Origin: a virus
Length of the DNA: 26,951 bases
Virus record (IMG/VR): IMGVR_UViG_3300027857_000054
Span: 1 to 26,951 of that record
Direction: 5' to 3' (one strand)
A program made the position numbers and the translations under genes. The notes under the pieces are model-generated. The model was not told where the DNA came from. It saw only the letters and a program-made list of their open reading frames with translations, and did no database searches. Every line of letters starts with the position of its first letter. Within the stretch, counting starts at the first letter, position 1. Positions 7,593 to 14,679 of the stretch are shown piece after piece.

Positions 7593-8150
7593 ATGGCGGA
7601 CGGGCTGACTGTCACCGGAGTGCGGGGGCTTGAGGATCTGTTGCGGCGTCTCGATCAGGTCCCGCTCGCGCTTTCGCGCCAAGTGGCGCGCGACGCCCTC
7701 GAGGAAGCCGGCGAAGTGATCCAGGCAGCCGCGGAGGCCTCGGCGCCGCGGCGCTCGGGCGACCTGGCCGACGACATTATCGTCAAGGTTCAGGTCTCCG
7801 GAGACTTCCGCCAGAATCGCGTCCTGGTCGGACCTGGCTATCCCGGTCCGGGATTGAAGACGCGCAAGCGCGGAAAGTATGCCGGCAAACAAGATTCGAC
7901 GACTTCTCCGGGCGTGTACGCACGATTCGTGGAAGGCGGCCACGGCATGGCTGGTTATTCCTGGGCCTCGCGCTTCGGATCCGCGAAACAGCGGCGCCGG
8001 ACCGGCCGCGAGATTGAATTCGGATCGCGCGACGTTCCCCCGCATCCCTGGCTGAAACCTGCCTTCGATTCTTCGGCCGATGCCGCCGTGCAGGTCCTCG
8101 CCGATCGCACCAAAGAAGCGCTCGATCGCATCGACACGTTAGTAAGGTAG
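7593..8150 (+). CDS. HK97 gp10-like head/tail component
   Basis: 185 aa. It shows the gp10 pattern: 'VTGVRGLEDLLRRLDQVPLALSRQVARDALEEAGEVIQAAAEASAPRRSGDLADDI' (an amphipathic helix with paired A residues, then the signature A-P-x-x-S-G-D/x-L), a beta strand 'VLVGPGYPGPG', 'YARFVEGG' (the family's Y..f.E.Gt motif) and a C-terminal 'PPHPWLKPAF' followed by a last helix. The family joins the head completion ring to the tail in HK97-like phages. Here it lies after the chaperones instead of before the tail terminator, a slightly unusual order. Confidence 0.78.
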   Translation: MADGLTVTGVRGLEDLLRRLDQVPLALSRQVARDALEEAGEVIQAAAEASAPRRSGDLADDIIVKVQVSGDFRQNRVLVGPGYPGPGLKTRKRGKYAGKQDSTTSPGVYARFVEGGHGMAGYSWASRFGSAKQRRRTGREIEFGSRDVPPHPWLKPAFDSSADAAVQVLADRTKEALDRIDTLVR

Positions 8151-8236
8151 AATGCGGAACATTATGCTGACCGTTCAGATCAACTTCGAAGATGGAGTCG
8201 AAGAAAAGATTCGGCGAGCGCTGGCCACATTCCTTG

Positions 8237-8503
8237 CTACGGCTCAAGTTCGACCGACAGATCCACGATCAACTGAATCTGCGCGTAAGGAAAAAACAGA
8301 ACGATCTTCTGTGGCAGATCGAGCTTCTTCGGCTTCTCCAGTTCGGCGGATGCCGGACGACCGACGAGCGACTCGATCAGATTTTCGCCCTCGACCCAGA
8401 TCCCGCCAGTCTCGACAGCATTGAGCGTTATAAAGTGAATTCGAGTACCTCCGACCAGCATCATCAGCAACTGCTTCCCTGTTAGGTCATCGAGTCTCAT
8501 CAT
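8237..8503 (-). CDS. Small minus-strand protein of unknown function
   Basis: 88 aa, read against the tail operon. Its sequence has the hydrophobic alternation of a folded beta-rich protein ('LLMMLVGGTRIHFITLNAVETGGIWVEG', 'KIVLFFPYAQIQLIVDLSVEL'), whereas the two plus-strand frames in the same stretch are Arg/Ser/Gln-rich and unnatural. The segment 'HFITLNAVETGGIWVE' recalls short hypothetical proteins in which G-G-I-W-V/I-E is conserved; I cannot name the family. There is no clear Shine-Dalgarno before the ATG. It faces the gp10-like gene and lies 54 bp before the tape measure gene, as expected for a moron inserted between structural genes. Confidence 0.55.
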   Translation of the reverse strand: MMRLDDLTGKQLLMMLVGGTRIHFITLNAVETGGIWVEGENLIESLVGRPASAELEKPKKLDLPQKIVLFFPYAQIQLIVDLSVELEP

Positions 8504-8557
8504 GGCGCCGAATTATGCCGCTAGCGCTTTTCGCTCGCATAGAGCAGAAAGACCCCT

Positions 8558-10756
8558 GTGAGCACAACTCTCGCAACCATTCTGGTCGGCCTGGGCTACG
8601 ACCTCTCTGCGCTTGAAAAAGGCGCGCCGGAAGCCTTCCGGCTCGTCAACCAGCACACCCTCGGCATGTCGTCCGAGATGAAGCGCAACGCGCGCGAAGG
8701 CGCCGAAGCTTTCCGCAGCATCGACGAGATGATTGGCATCCACATCAATCGGCCGATGACGCGGCTCCTGGTCGAAACCTTCCCGGCATTCGGAAAGGCT
8801 CTTTCGAGTGTTCTGGGCGGACTCGCCGGCGGTGCGGTCGTCTTCGCCGGAGTGGAGCTCTTCGACAAGGTCACTACGAAGATCACGGAGGCGCGCGCGG
8901 CCCAGGAGAAACTGGCCGAGTCCTCCAAAACAGCCAACGAGACGATCGGCAATGTTCTCGGCGGCATCCAGAAAAAGGTTTTGGAGCTCACCAGCAACGA
9001 TAAGATGTTGCGTATTCGGCTCGAAGGAGCGGAAGAAGCCAGACAGGGGATCGATCAGATCGCAAAAGCGCTCGCTGCCGAGCAAACGGCCGCAGAAAAG
9101 GCAAACGGCTTCTGGACGCGACTGACGGTCAAAACGGCGGATTTCTTTGACCACGTCTTCGAGGGCTGGACGGAAATTATCGACCTGTTCGGCAAAATGA
9201 ATGGCATCAACGGGCCCAGCGCGCACGATGCAGCTTTCGGCACCCAAAGCCTTGCCAACATGAAGGATACGCTGAACGATATGCGTGATGCCTTCGACGA
9301 GGCGCTCAATTCCGACCGGTTCAAAGGGACGCACGAGGCCATGACTCTCGCGCAGCGTGATGTCCAAATCGCAACCGACTACTTGCACGACATGCAGGCT
9401 GCCGGAGACAAAGCCGGAATTACCCTAGCCCAAAACGCGCAAAGGTTCTATCAGAGCAGTTTGGATGTGCAAAAGGGCGTCGCGACATTGGAAAAAGCCG
9501 AGAAGGCCAGAGCCGCCGAGGAAGAACTCAAGAAAGAAGTCGCCGCCATCCAGGCAGCCGATGCTGCCACCGAAAAGTGGGCGGAGAGCCTGAAGAAGGC
9601 CTACGAAGCAGCGCAGCCGCCCAAGGATCAGTACGCCGCCCTGGACGCCGAAGTGAAGAAAAACGTTATCTCGCTGACCAACGAATGGAATCGGATCGGG
9701 CCGATCTCCTTCCATTTGAAGTATGACGGGAAGTCGCTGGAAGAAGTCGAGCAGCAGATGGTAGCTTTGTTCAAGATCACGCCTCCCACGATCAATGTGC
9801 CGATTCCACCGATCGCAAACGCGCCTAACTTCGTCCCATCTGCAGCGGCGCTTCGGACTCTTGGCGCTGGTGGAACTGCCGCTGGAGAGCTCGCCGCATT
9901 CCAGGCGGATGAGTCCGCGAAGGATAGACTGGCAGCGCAGGCTTTCGCTGACCTACTGACGCCGGCCGATAAATACAATCTCACGCTCGCCAAGCTGGAC
10001 GCGGCATTGAAAGACGCTAATGGCAATTTCATAGCCGGCGCTCAGGGCCAGGCGGCATATGCTGCAGCCGTACAGAAGGCACGCGAAGAACAGGAGCGCG
10101 AGGAGCGCGCGATGGTGAGAGCGCGCGATGGCCTCAAATCGTTCATCGCCGAACTGAAGGAGCAGGGCAACGCAGCACAATTTACCTACGACATGCTGAA
10201 CAAGGGCCTTCAGGGATTCGAAGATGAGACGGTCAAGGCACTCACCGGAGCAAAGACCAGCTGGAGAAGTTTCTTCCTTGAACTCGACCAGATGGCGATG
10301 AAGTTCCTGCTCAACAAGATTTTTAGCTCCTTGTTGAGCGGCGCTGGCAACAGCGGTGGTGGTGGGCTGGGGGGTTTCTTCTCGTCGCTATTCGGTGGAG
10401 GAGGCGGAGCAGCCGCTGGCGGAGCAGCTAGCGGTGGCGATTGGGCAAGTGTGAGCAGCGTGCTTTCCGATGTCGGCATTGCCGGCTTCGCGGCCGGTAC
10501 CGACTCGGCTCCAGGCGGACTCGCCTGGGTGGGCGAACAAGGACCGGAACTCTTGAACTTGCCGGCCGGGTCTTCGGTGACACCGATGAGCGCGATGCGT
10601 CCCGGTGGAATTACGCTGCACAATCACATCGACGCGCGAGGAGCGGAGATCGGAGTGGAAGAAAAGATTTCCAGAGCCCTCTCGGCAAGTTTGCCGCAAA
10701 TGGTATTTCGTGCCGTGGTGGAGAGCGCGGAAGTGCAGCGGCGGACGGCGCACTAA
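8558..10756 (+). CDS. Tail tape measure protein
   Basis: 732 aa from a GTG start (Met at 8558 preceded by a weak AGAAAGA). The protein is long and mostly helical, with coiled-coil stretches (for example residues about 100-180 and 290-350) and a hydrophobic segment near 'LSSVLGGLAGGAVVFAGVELF' (residues about 85-105). A Gly-rich region lies at about 590-625. The C-terminus ends in 'FAAGTDSAPGGLAWVGEQGPELLNLPAGSSVTP', the typical G...VGE.GPE...LP.G..V.P signature of tape measure proteins. At about 0.15 nm per residue it would set a tail near 110 nm. It follows the chaperone genes, whose products should coat it. The stop overlaps by 4 bp the 3' end of the opposing gene. Confidence 0.9.
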   Translation: MSTTLATILVGLGYDLSALEKGAPEAFRLVNQHTLGMSSEMKRNAREGAEAFRSIDEMIGIHINRPMTRLLVETFPAFGKALSSVLGGLAGGAVVFAGVELFDKVTTKITEARAAQEKLAESSKTANETIGNVLGGIQKKVLELTSNDKMLRIRLEGAEEARQGIDQIAKALAAEQTAAEKANGFWTRLTVKTADFFDHVFEGWTEIIDLFGKMNGINGPSAHDAAFGTQSLANMKDTLNDMRDAFDEALNSDRFKGTHEAMTLAQRDVQIATDYLHDMQAAGDKAGITLAQNAQRFYQSSLDVQKGVATLEKAEKARAAEEELKKEVAAIQAADAATEKWAESLKKAYEAAQPPKDQYAALDAEVKKNVISLTNEWNRIGPISFHLKYDGKSLEEVEQQMVALFKITPPTINVPIPPIANAPNFVPSAAALRTLGAGGTAAGELAAFQADESAKDRLAAQAFADLLTPADKYNLTLAKLDAALKDANGNFIAGAQGQAAYAAAVQKAREEQEREERAMVRARDGLKSFIAELKEQGNAAQFTYDMLNKGLQGFEDETVKALTGAKTSWRSFFLELDQMAMKFLLNKIFSSLLSGAGNSGGGGLGGFFSSLFGGGGGAAAGGAASGGDWASVSSVLSDVGIAGFAAGTDSAPGGLAWVGEQGPELLNLPAGSSVTPMSAMRPGGITLHNHIDARGAEIGVEEKISRALSASLPQMVFRAVVESAEVQRRTAH

Positions 10757-11286
10757 TTCCAACTGCCGGCGCCGAAAAGGTCTGAGTTGAAAATGTAGTC
10801 ACCATTCAGGCTTTCGCAATCCTCTAACTTTGTATCGACGTGTCCTTTGGGCGTAAAAAACACGATCTGATGGTCGCGATCATATTCGGCGCAATGCTCG
10901 CCATCGTACCGCAGGCACTTTTTCGTTTGCCAGGTCCATGTCCAGGCGCTTCCATTGTCCGCGAAATCTTGCTTCTCGGAAGGAGCACCGAGCGCACTGA
11001 GAACCTCGTCTTTGGTCATTCCCCGGAAGAAGCAGTGATGGTTTTTCGCTCTGGTGATTGCCCTGTTCCACTTCGATGAAGGCACCGAACTGCGGAAGTT
11101 ATCTGCCTTGTCCCGATCAATGACCTGATCCCAGTCAGTGGCCGCAGAAGCAGATTCATGGTGGGGCGAGGCTATCCATCCTAGGAGGCCAATCACGCCG
11201 AGCGTCGCCCCCAAGAGAAGCGAGAGCAGGATAAGAGCTAGCAGCACTTTTACAGTGATAGAAAATACTTCTGAGAAAGTGGCCAT
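10753..11286 (-). CDS. Membrane-anchored BamE/SmpA-like protein (moron)
   Basis: 177 aa from the ATG at 11286, which has GGAGG about 10 nt upstream; an upstream in-frame start at 11334 lacks such a site. Residues about 8-38 form a transmembrane segment (VFSITVKVLLALILLSLLLGATLGVIGLLGWI). The outside part contains 'FFRGMTKDEVLSALGAPSEKQ' and then 'WTWTWQTKKCLRYDGEHC', the M-T-x-x-E-V-x-x-x-L-G-x-P pattern of the BamE/SmpA fold. Five cysteines could form disulphides outside the membrane. It is transcribed against the tail genes and lies between the tape measure and a minor tail gene, a position typical of prophage morons expressed during lysogeny. A role in altering the host envelope is inference. 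Confidence 0.75.
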   Translation of the reverse strand: MATFSEVFSITVKVLLALILLSLLLGATLGVIGLLGWIASPHHESASAATDWDQVIDRDKADNFRSSVPSSKWNRAITRAKNHHCFFRGMTKDEVLSALGAPSEKQDFADNGSAWTWTWQTKKCLRYDGEHCAEYDRDHQIVFFTPKGHVDTKLEDCESLNGDYIFNSDLFGAGSWN

Positions 11287-11375
11287 CGATGACTGACCTC
11301 CCGGCGCCGAGCATGATTTCACGGCGCGCACCATTCAGCAAACGGCCCGATCGGGCAGGAGACTAAAGACCCCAA

Positions 11376-12419
11376 ATGGCATACGAGATCTTCGACGGCT
11401 TCGATCACTACGACGCCTCGCACGCGTTTTGGGACACGCTCGTCGGCACCCCCAGTTTTTCGACGAGCTTTGCGCGCTTCCCGGCCGCTCCGAATTGTGT
11501 GGCCAAGGGGGTCAACTTCGGCAGCTCGGTATCGGCAACCAAGAATCTCGCTGGCAATCGGGCAGGATTGGTGGTCTCGACCGCGTTCATGCTCAGCGCC
11601 CTTCCCGCCACCGGAAACGAAGAGATCATCCACTTCAAGGACAGCGGAAACACTCAGACCATGTTTGCGATCTCGCCGAGCGGCCAGATCGTCATAATCT
11701 GCGGGTCCACGGTCGTGCAGGGGATCACCGCATCGGGGATTATCTCCCCGGGCGTTTACTACTTCGTGGATATCGTGATCACCTTCGCTTCCGGCACGGG
11801 AACCTGTTCGGTGTATCTGAGCACCCCCGCCGGCGGCGGTCCGATCCTGGCCCTGACTGGCATCAACACGATCAACACCGCGAACAGCTGGGCAAACCAG
11901 GTGCAGATCGGAGAGTTGAATGGCCGCTCGATCAATGTGCAGTTCGATGACTTCCACTGCTTCACGAATTCCGGCGGGGTTCCGAATGCGGCGCTGGGCG
12001 AGGGGACGCGGATCCTCACCAAGATGCCCAACGGCGCCGGCTATGCCACAACGCTGACGCCGAACGGCGCCGCGGCGAACTGGCAGTGTGTCGATGAAGT
12101 TCCGCCCGATGACGATACGACTTACGTTTCCGCCGCCTCGTTCCCGCTCACCGAAGGCTATGCGGTGGGCGCCGCCGGCTTCACCGGCGTCGTGAATGGG
12201 GTGACGCGCAAATCGCGGATCCGCAAAGACGATGCATCGGCGCACACGTTCACGAATGGCGTCCGATCCAGTTCGACCAATGTGATGAGTTCTCCGGCGA
12301 ACGTGCAATCGACCTATGCCTGGCTCGATGCGTTCTTCGCACAGGATCCCGCCACGAGCGCGGCCTGGACCGCCGCTGGCGCAGATGCGGCACAACCCAT
12401 CATCTCGGCGGCTTCTTAA
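11376..12419 (+). CDS. Minor tail / virion surface protein, lectin-like
   Basis: 347 aa. The start 'MAYEIFDGFDHYD' and the run of beta strands ('STAFMLSALPATGNEEIIHFKDSGNTQTMFAISPSGQIVIICGST', 'GVYYFVDIVITFASGTGTCSVYLST', 'NVQFDDFHCFTN') resemble a concanavalin/LamG-type sandwich. The second half ('NWQCVDEVPPDDDTTYVSA', 'GAAGFTGVVNGVTRKSRIRKDD', 'PATSAAWTAAGADAAQPII') follows a pattern I know from phage tail proteins, where 'N.q.VDE.p.D.dTtYV' begins a conserved C-terminal domain. It is followed without any gap by the next gene (TAA then ATG). It probably sits at the tail tip or side and binds a surface glycan; that function is inferred. Confidence 0.65.
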   Translation: MAYEIFDGFDHYDASHAFWDTLVGTPSFSTSFARFPAAPNCVAKGVNFGSSVSATKNLAGNRAGLVVSTAFMLSALPATGNEEIIHFKDSGNTQTMFAISPSGQIVIICGSTVVQGITASGIISPGVYYFVDIVITFASGTGTCSVYLSTPAGGGPILALTGINTINTANSWANQVQIGELNGRSINVQFDDFHCFTNSGGVPNAALGEGTRILTKMPNGAGYATTLTPNGAAANWQCVDEVPPDDDTTYVSAASFPLTEGYAVGAAGFTGVVNGVTRKSRIRKDDASAHTFTNGVRSSSTNVMSSPANVQSTYAWLDAFFAQDPATSAAWTAAGADAAQPIISAAS

Positions 12420-13163
12420 ATGGCACAGAGGTCGACGCACGAAGCGACTGTCATATCGGCCGCAGTTTCGACCGGAAAAACGCGGTCGACGCACGAAGCG
12501 ATTCTGATCTCAGTCACGACCCCTTTTATGTCGATTACCTATCCGATCACGCCGCCGGCCATCGCCGGTCTCGGTCCGCAGGACTTCACGATGTCTGAAG
12601 TGAACGTCGTGGGCGAAACCGAATCGCCCTTCACGCTCGGCCAGCAGGTGCAGCAGTGGCTCGGCCAGCAGCTGCAGATCGAGGCCAACCTTCCGCCCAT
12701 GCTCTACGCCCAGGCGGAGCAATGGATTTCGTTTCTCGGTTCGCTGCTCGGAAAGTACGGCACCTTTTTGATGGGCGACTACAACCGCCCCACTCCTCAA
12801 GGCCCGCTGAGCGGATCGCCGGTATCGAGTGGAAGCGCCAACACCGCCGGCCTGAACCAGATGAGCATTCGCGGCGCGGCGAGCAGCATCACCAACTGGG
12901 CGATAGCTGGCGACTACATTCAACTCACTGTGAGCGGTAATCCGCAGCGGATCTACAAAATTCTGCAAAACGCCTCGACGGACGGGGCCGGCAACGTGAC
13001 CCTGCAGATCTTCCCTAACATCCGCGAGAACATTCCGGACGGCACGCCGCTGATCACCACGAATTGCAAAGGCACCTTCCGCCTGCAGGAGAACACGACG
13101 AAGTGGAAAGTGGACAAGAACAAGGTCTACTCGATCAGCTTCAAAGCCAAAGAAGCAATCTAA
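12420..13163 (+). CDS. Minor tail protein with N-terminal tandem repeat
   Basis: 247 aa, starting directly after the previous stop codon. Residues 4-35 hold two copies of an 18-residue unit beginning RSTHEA and continuing with V/I-I-S; such 'T...V.V...' repeats are seen at the N-termini of some phage tail proteins. The remainder ('LGQQVQQWLGQQLQIEANLPPMLYAQAEQWISFLGSLLGKYGTFLMGDYNRPTPQG', then 'YIQLTVSGNPQRIYKILQNASTDGAGNVTLQIFPNIRENIPDGTPL', 'WKVDKNKVYSISFKAKEA') has a helical middle and a beta-barrel C-terminus similar to distal tail-type proteins that join the tube to the tip. The next gene overlaps the stop by one base (TAATG). Confidence 0.65.
   Translation: MAQRSTHEATVISAAVSTGKTRSTHEAILISVTTPFMSITYPITPPAIAGLGPQDFTMSEVNVVGETESPFTLGQQVQQWLGQQLQIEANLPPMLYAQAEQWISFLGSLLGKYGTFLMGDYNRPTPQGPLSGSPVSSGSANTAGLNQMSIRGAASSITNWAIAGDYIQLTVSGNPQRIYKILQNASTDGAGNVTLQIFPNIRENIPDGTPLITTNCKGTFRLQENTTKWKVDKNKVYSISFKAKEAI
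12430..12501 (+). repeat. In-frame 54-bp tandem duplication
   Basis: The 18-mer GGTCGACGCACGAAGCGA occurs at 12430-12447 and again at 12484-12501, exactly 54 bp (18 codons) apart, inside the minor tail gene. The bases between the identical cores are diverged, so the duplication is not fresh. Confidence 0.85.
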
Positions 13164-13336
13164 TGGCAGCGACGGAAAAACAGATCGAAGCCGCGGCCGA
13201 GCGCGCCTATCAGGCATTTTGCGCTGCCCCTTCGCGCGTGTATTTGCCGCTGCAAACCAAGACCTGGTCCGAGCTGCCCAACGTTTTGAAGGATGCCTGG
13301 AAAGCCGCGGCCGCCGCGGTGCTCGCTTCCCAGTAA
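13163..13336 (+). CDS. Small helical phage protein
   Basis: 57 aa, from an ATG that shares its A with the preceding TAA. The sequence (MAATEKQIEAAAERAYQAFC, then YLPLQTKTWSELPNVLKDAWKAAAAAVL) is helical and Ala-rich, with W-x-x-L-P...L-K-D-A-W, a motif common in short phage proteins of unknown function. It is followed by another TAATG overlap, so three tail genes are linked by overlapping stop and start codons. Confidence 0.6.
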   Translation: MAATEKQIEAAAERAYQAFCAAPSRVYLPLQTKTWSELPNVLKDAWKAAAAAVLASQ

Positions 13337-14256
13337 TGCCGCGCTCCCTTTCAGCCGCCATGCTTGCCGCGATCGCCGCCAAGACGGTGACCATCGCGCA
13401 GTTCGCGCAGATCGCCTTTGCCGACAATACGCTTTATCTGTTCAATGGCGTCGGAACGATCACACCCGCCGGTCCTCCCGCGAATCCGGCCTCGACCTTT
13501 CCCTACGGTCAGACCTTCACCGGTCTCGGTTGGCTGGCGAAGGTTTCGGCGATCCCACAGACGACCAAGGTTCAGGCGCAGAACATCGTCCTGAGCTTGA
13601 GCGGGATTCCATCGAGCCTGGTCAGCGAGGCGATCGGTCAGGTTCGCATCACCGGAACGGTGACAATCTGGTACGGCTTTTTCGATCAGTCGAGTGGCGC
13701 ATTGCTCGCGGATCCGGCGCAAGTGTTTTCGGGATCGATCGATGTTCCAAGCCTCAACGATAGCGGGGGTACTTCGACGATCTCGCTCAGCTGCGAGAAC
13801 ACGCTGCTTTCCTTGAATCTGGCGCCGAACCGGCGATTTGACGATGCCGACCAGCAGATCTATCTGCCAGGCGATCTCGGATTTAGCTTCGTTGATAAGC
13901 TTTCCAACTTGCAGTTGTTCTGGCCGGCGCCGTCTGCTTCGGGAACGCCCTATCCGCTCAGCATTGTCGTCACACCGAATCCCGCTGAGGTTGCGGTGGG
14001 AGGATCAGCGCAGTTGACTTTGACGATCAACTACTCTGATGGCACGCATAACAGCGGCAATGCCGGCCAGCCATCGGGAACCGCACATATCTCGAGTACG
14101 AACACAAAAGTTGCGACGGTCGACGGCAATGGCTTGATCACGGGCGTCAGTCCTGGAGTTTGTTTAATGATTCAACGTCTGACTATCTTGAGCTCCCCGG
14201 GCGGCCCACCGGTCTCGATTTCGCGGGCTGCCGGCGTGGTCATCGTGCATTCATGA
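13336..14256 (+). CDS. Minor tail protein, DUF2163-like, with C-terminal Ig-like domain
   Basis: 306 aa. Residues 1-205 follow the pattern of DUF2163-type minor tail proteins (lambda L neighbourhood): 'SAAMLAAIAAKTVTIAQFAQIAF', 'TFTGLGWLAKVSAIPQTTKVQAQNIVLSLSGIPSSLV', 'VTIWYGFFDQSSG', 'FSGSIDVPSLNDSGGTSTISLSCENTLLSLN', 'RRFDDADQQIYLPGDLGFSFVDKLSNLQLFW'. Residues about 212-275 are a bacterial Ig-like (BIg2) domain: 'LSIVVTPNPAEVAVGGSAQLTLTINYSDG', 'STNTKVATVDGNGLITGVSPG'. The last 30 residues after GVSPG do not continue the Ig strand pattern well, so the domain may have been cut or shifted in frame near 14155. The stop overlaps the next ATG (ATGA). Confidence 0.7.
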   Translation: MPRSLSAAMLAAIAAKTVTIAQFAQIAFADNTLYLFNGVGTITPAGPPANPASTFPYGQTFTGLGWLAKVSAIPQTTKVQAQNIVLSLSGIPSSLVSEAIGQVRITGTVTIWYGFFDQSSGALLADPAQVFSGSIDVPSLNDSGGTSTISLSCENTLLSLNLAPNRRFDDADQQIYLPGDLGFSFVDKLSNLQLFWPAPSASGTPYPLSIVVTPNPAEVAVGGSAQLTLTINYSDGTHNSGNAGQPSGTAHISSTNTKVATVDGNGLITGVSPGVCLMIQRLTILSSPGGPPVSISRAAGVVIVHS

Positions 14257-14678
14257 CACTGCAACGACTTCCAGACTGGCGCTTTCGGCTCGGCCAGATC
14301 ATCGAAAGCGCGCGCGAACTCGAATTCGAGTGGGGAATTTTCGATTGTGCGTTGCACGTGTGCAACTGTATTCGCGCGATTACCGGAGTAGATCCGGCCG
14401 AGAAGTACCGCGGAACCTACTCCGATGAAGCCGATGCGGCGCGGATCTACGGATCCAGTTTCGCGGATTTCATTGCGAACCAAGTGGCTGCACTGGGCAT
14501 GAATGAAGTGCCGGTCACCTTCGCGCGGCGCGGCGACGTGGTTCTCGTCGACAACAACACGGCACAGGGCTGCGTCGGCGTCGTGAGCATGGATCCGCGC
14601 TTTGTCTCCTGTGCCGGAGAAAAAGGGCTAATTTTGGTTCCTATGGTGCGATGGAAGCGGGCATGGCGGGTCGGGTGA
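14253..14678 (+). CDS. Tail assembly protein, DUF6950-like
   Basis: 141 aa from the ATG at 14253, in ATGA overlap with the preceding gene; the open frame further upstream (TTG at 14160) overlaps coding sequence and is unlikely to be used. The pattern 'LPDWRFRLGQIIESARELEFEWGIFDCALHVCNCIRAITGVDPAEKYRGTYSDE' is characteristic of the DUF6950 family: W-G-x-x-D-C, then G-x-D-P/x ... R-G-x-Y. 'RRGDVVLVDN' and 'GCVGVV' follow. Members lie just before the central tail tip gene and resemble the NlpC/P60-type assembly protein K, with the D-C pair at the corresponding catalytic position. It may help assemble the tip or cut peptidoglycan during DNA entry. Confidence 0.75.
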   Translation: MTLQRLPDWRFRLGQIIESARELEFEWGIFDCALHVCNCIRAITGVDPAEKYRGTYSDEADAARIYGSSFADFIANQVAALGMNEVPVTFARRGDVVLVDNNTAQGCVGVVSMDPRFVSCAGEKGLILVPMVRWKRAWRVG

Positions 14679-14679
14679 G

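Noticed and set aside
8152-8424. Plus-strand frame starting MRNIMLTVQINFEDGVEEKIRR
   Set aside because: The first 30 residues look natural, but the rest is Arg/Ser/Pro-rich and opposes the better minus-strand frame at 8237-8503. It could be a remnant of a short tail gene; not supported enough to list.
8192-8485. 97-aa plus-strand frame beginning MESKKRFGERW
   Set aside because: It overlaps the more protein-like minus-strand gene and has no ribosome-binding site or family resemblance.
11319-12494. 391-aa minus-strand open frame
   Set aside because: Arg-rich antisense shadow of the minor tail gene at 11376-12419, produced by high-GC codons.
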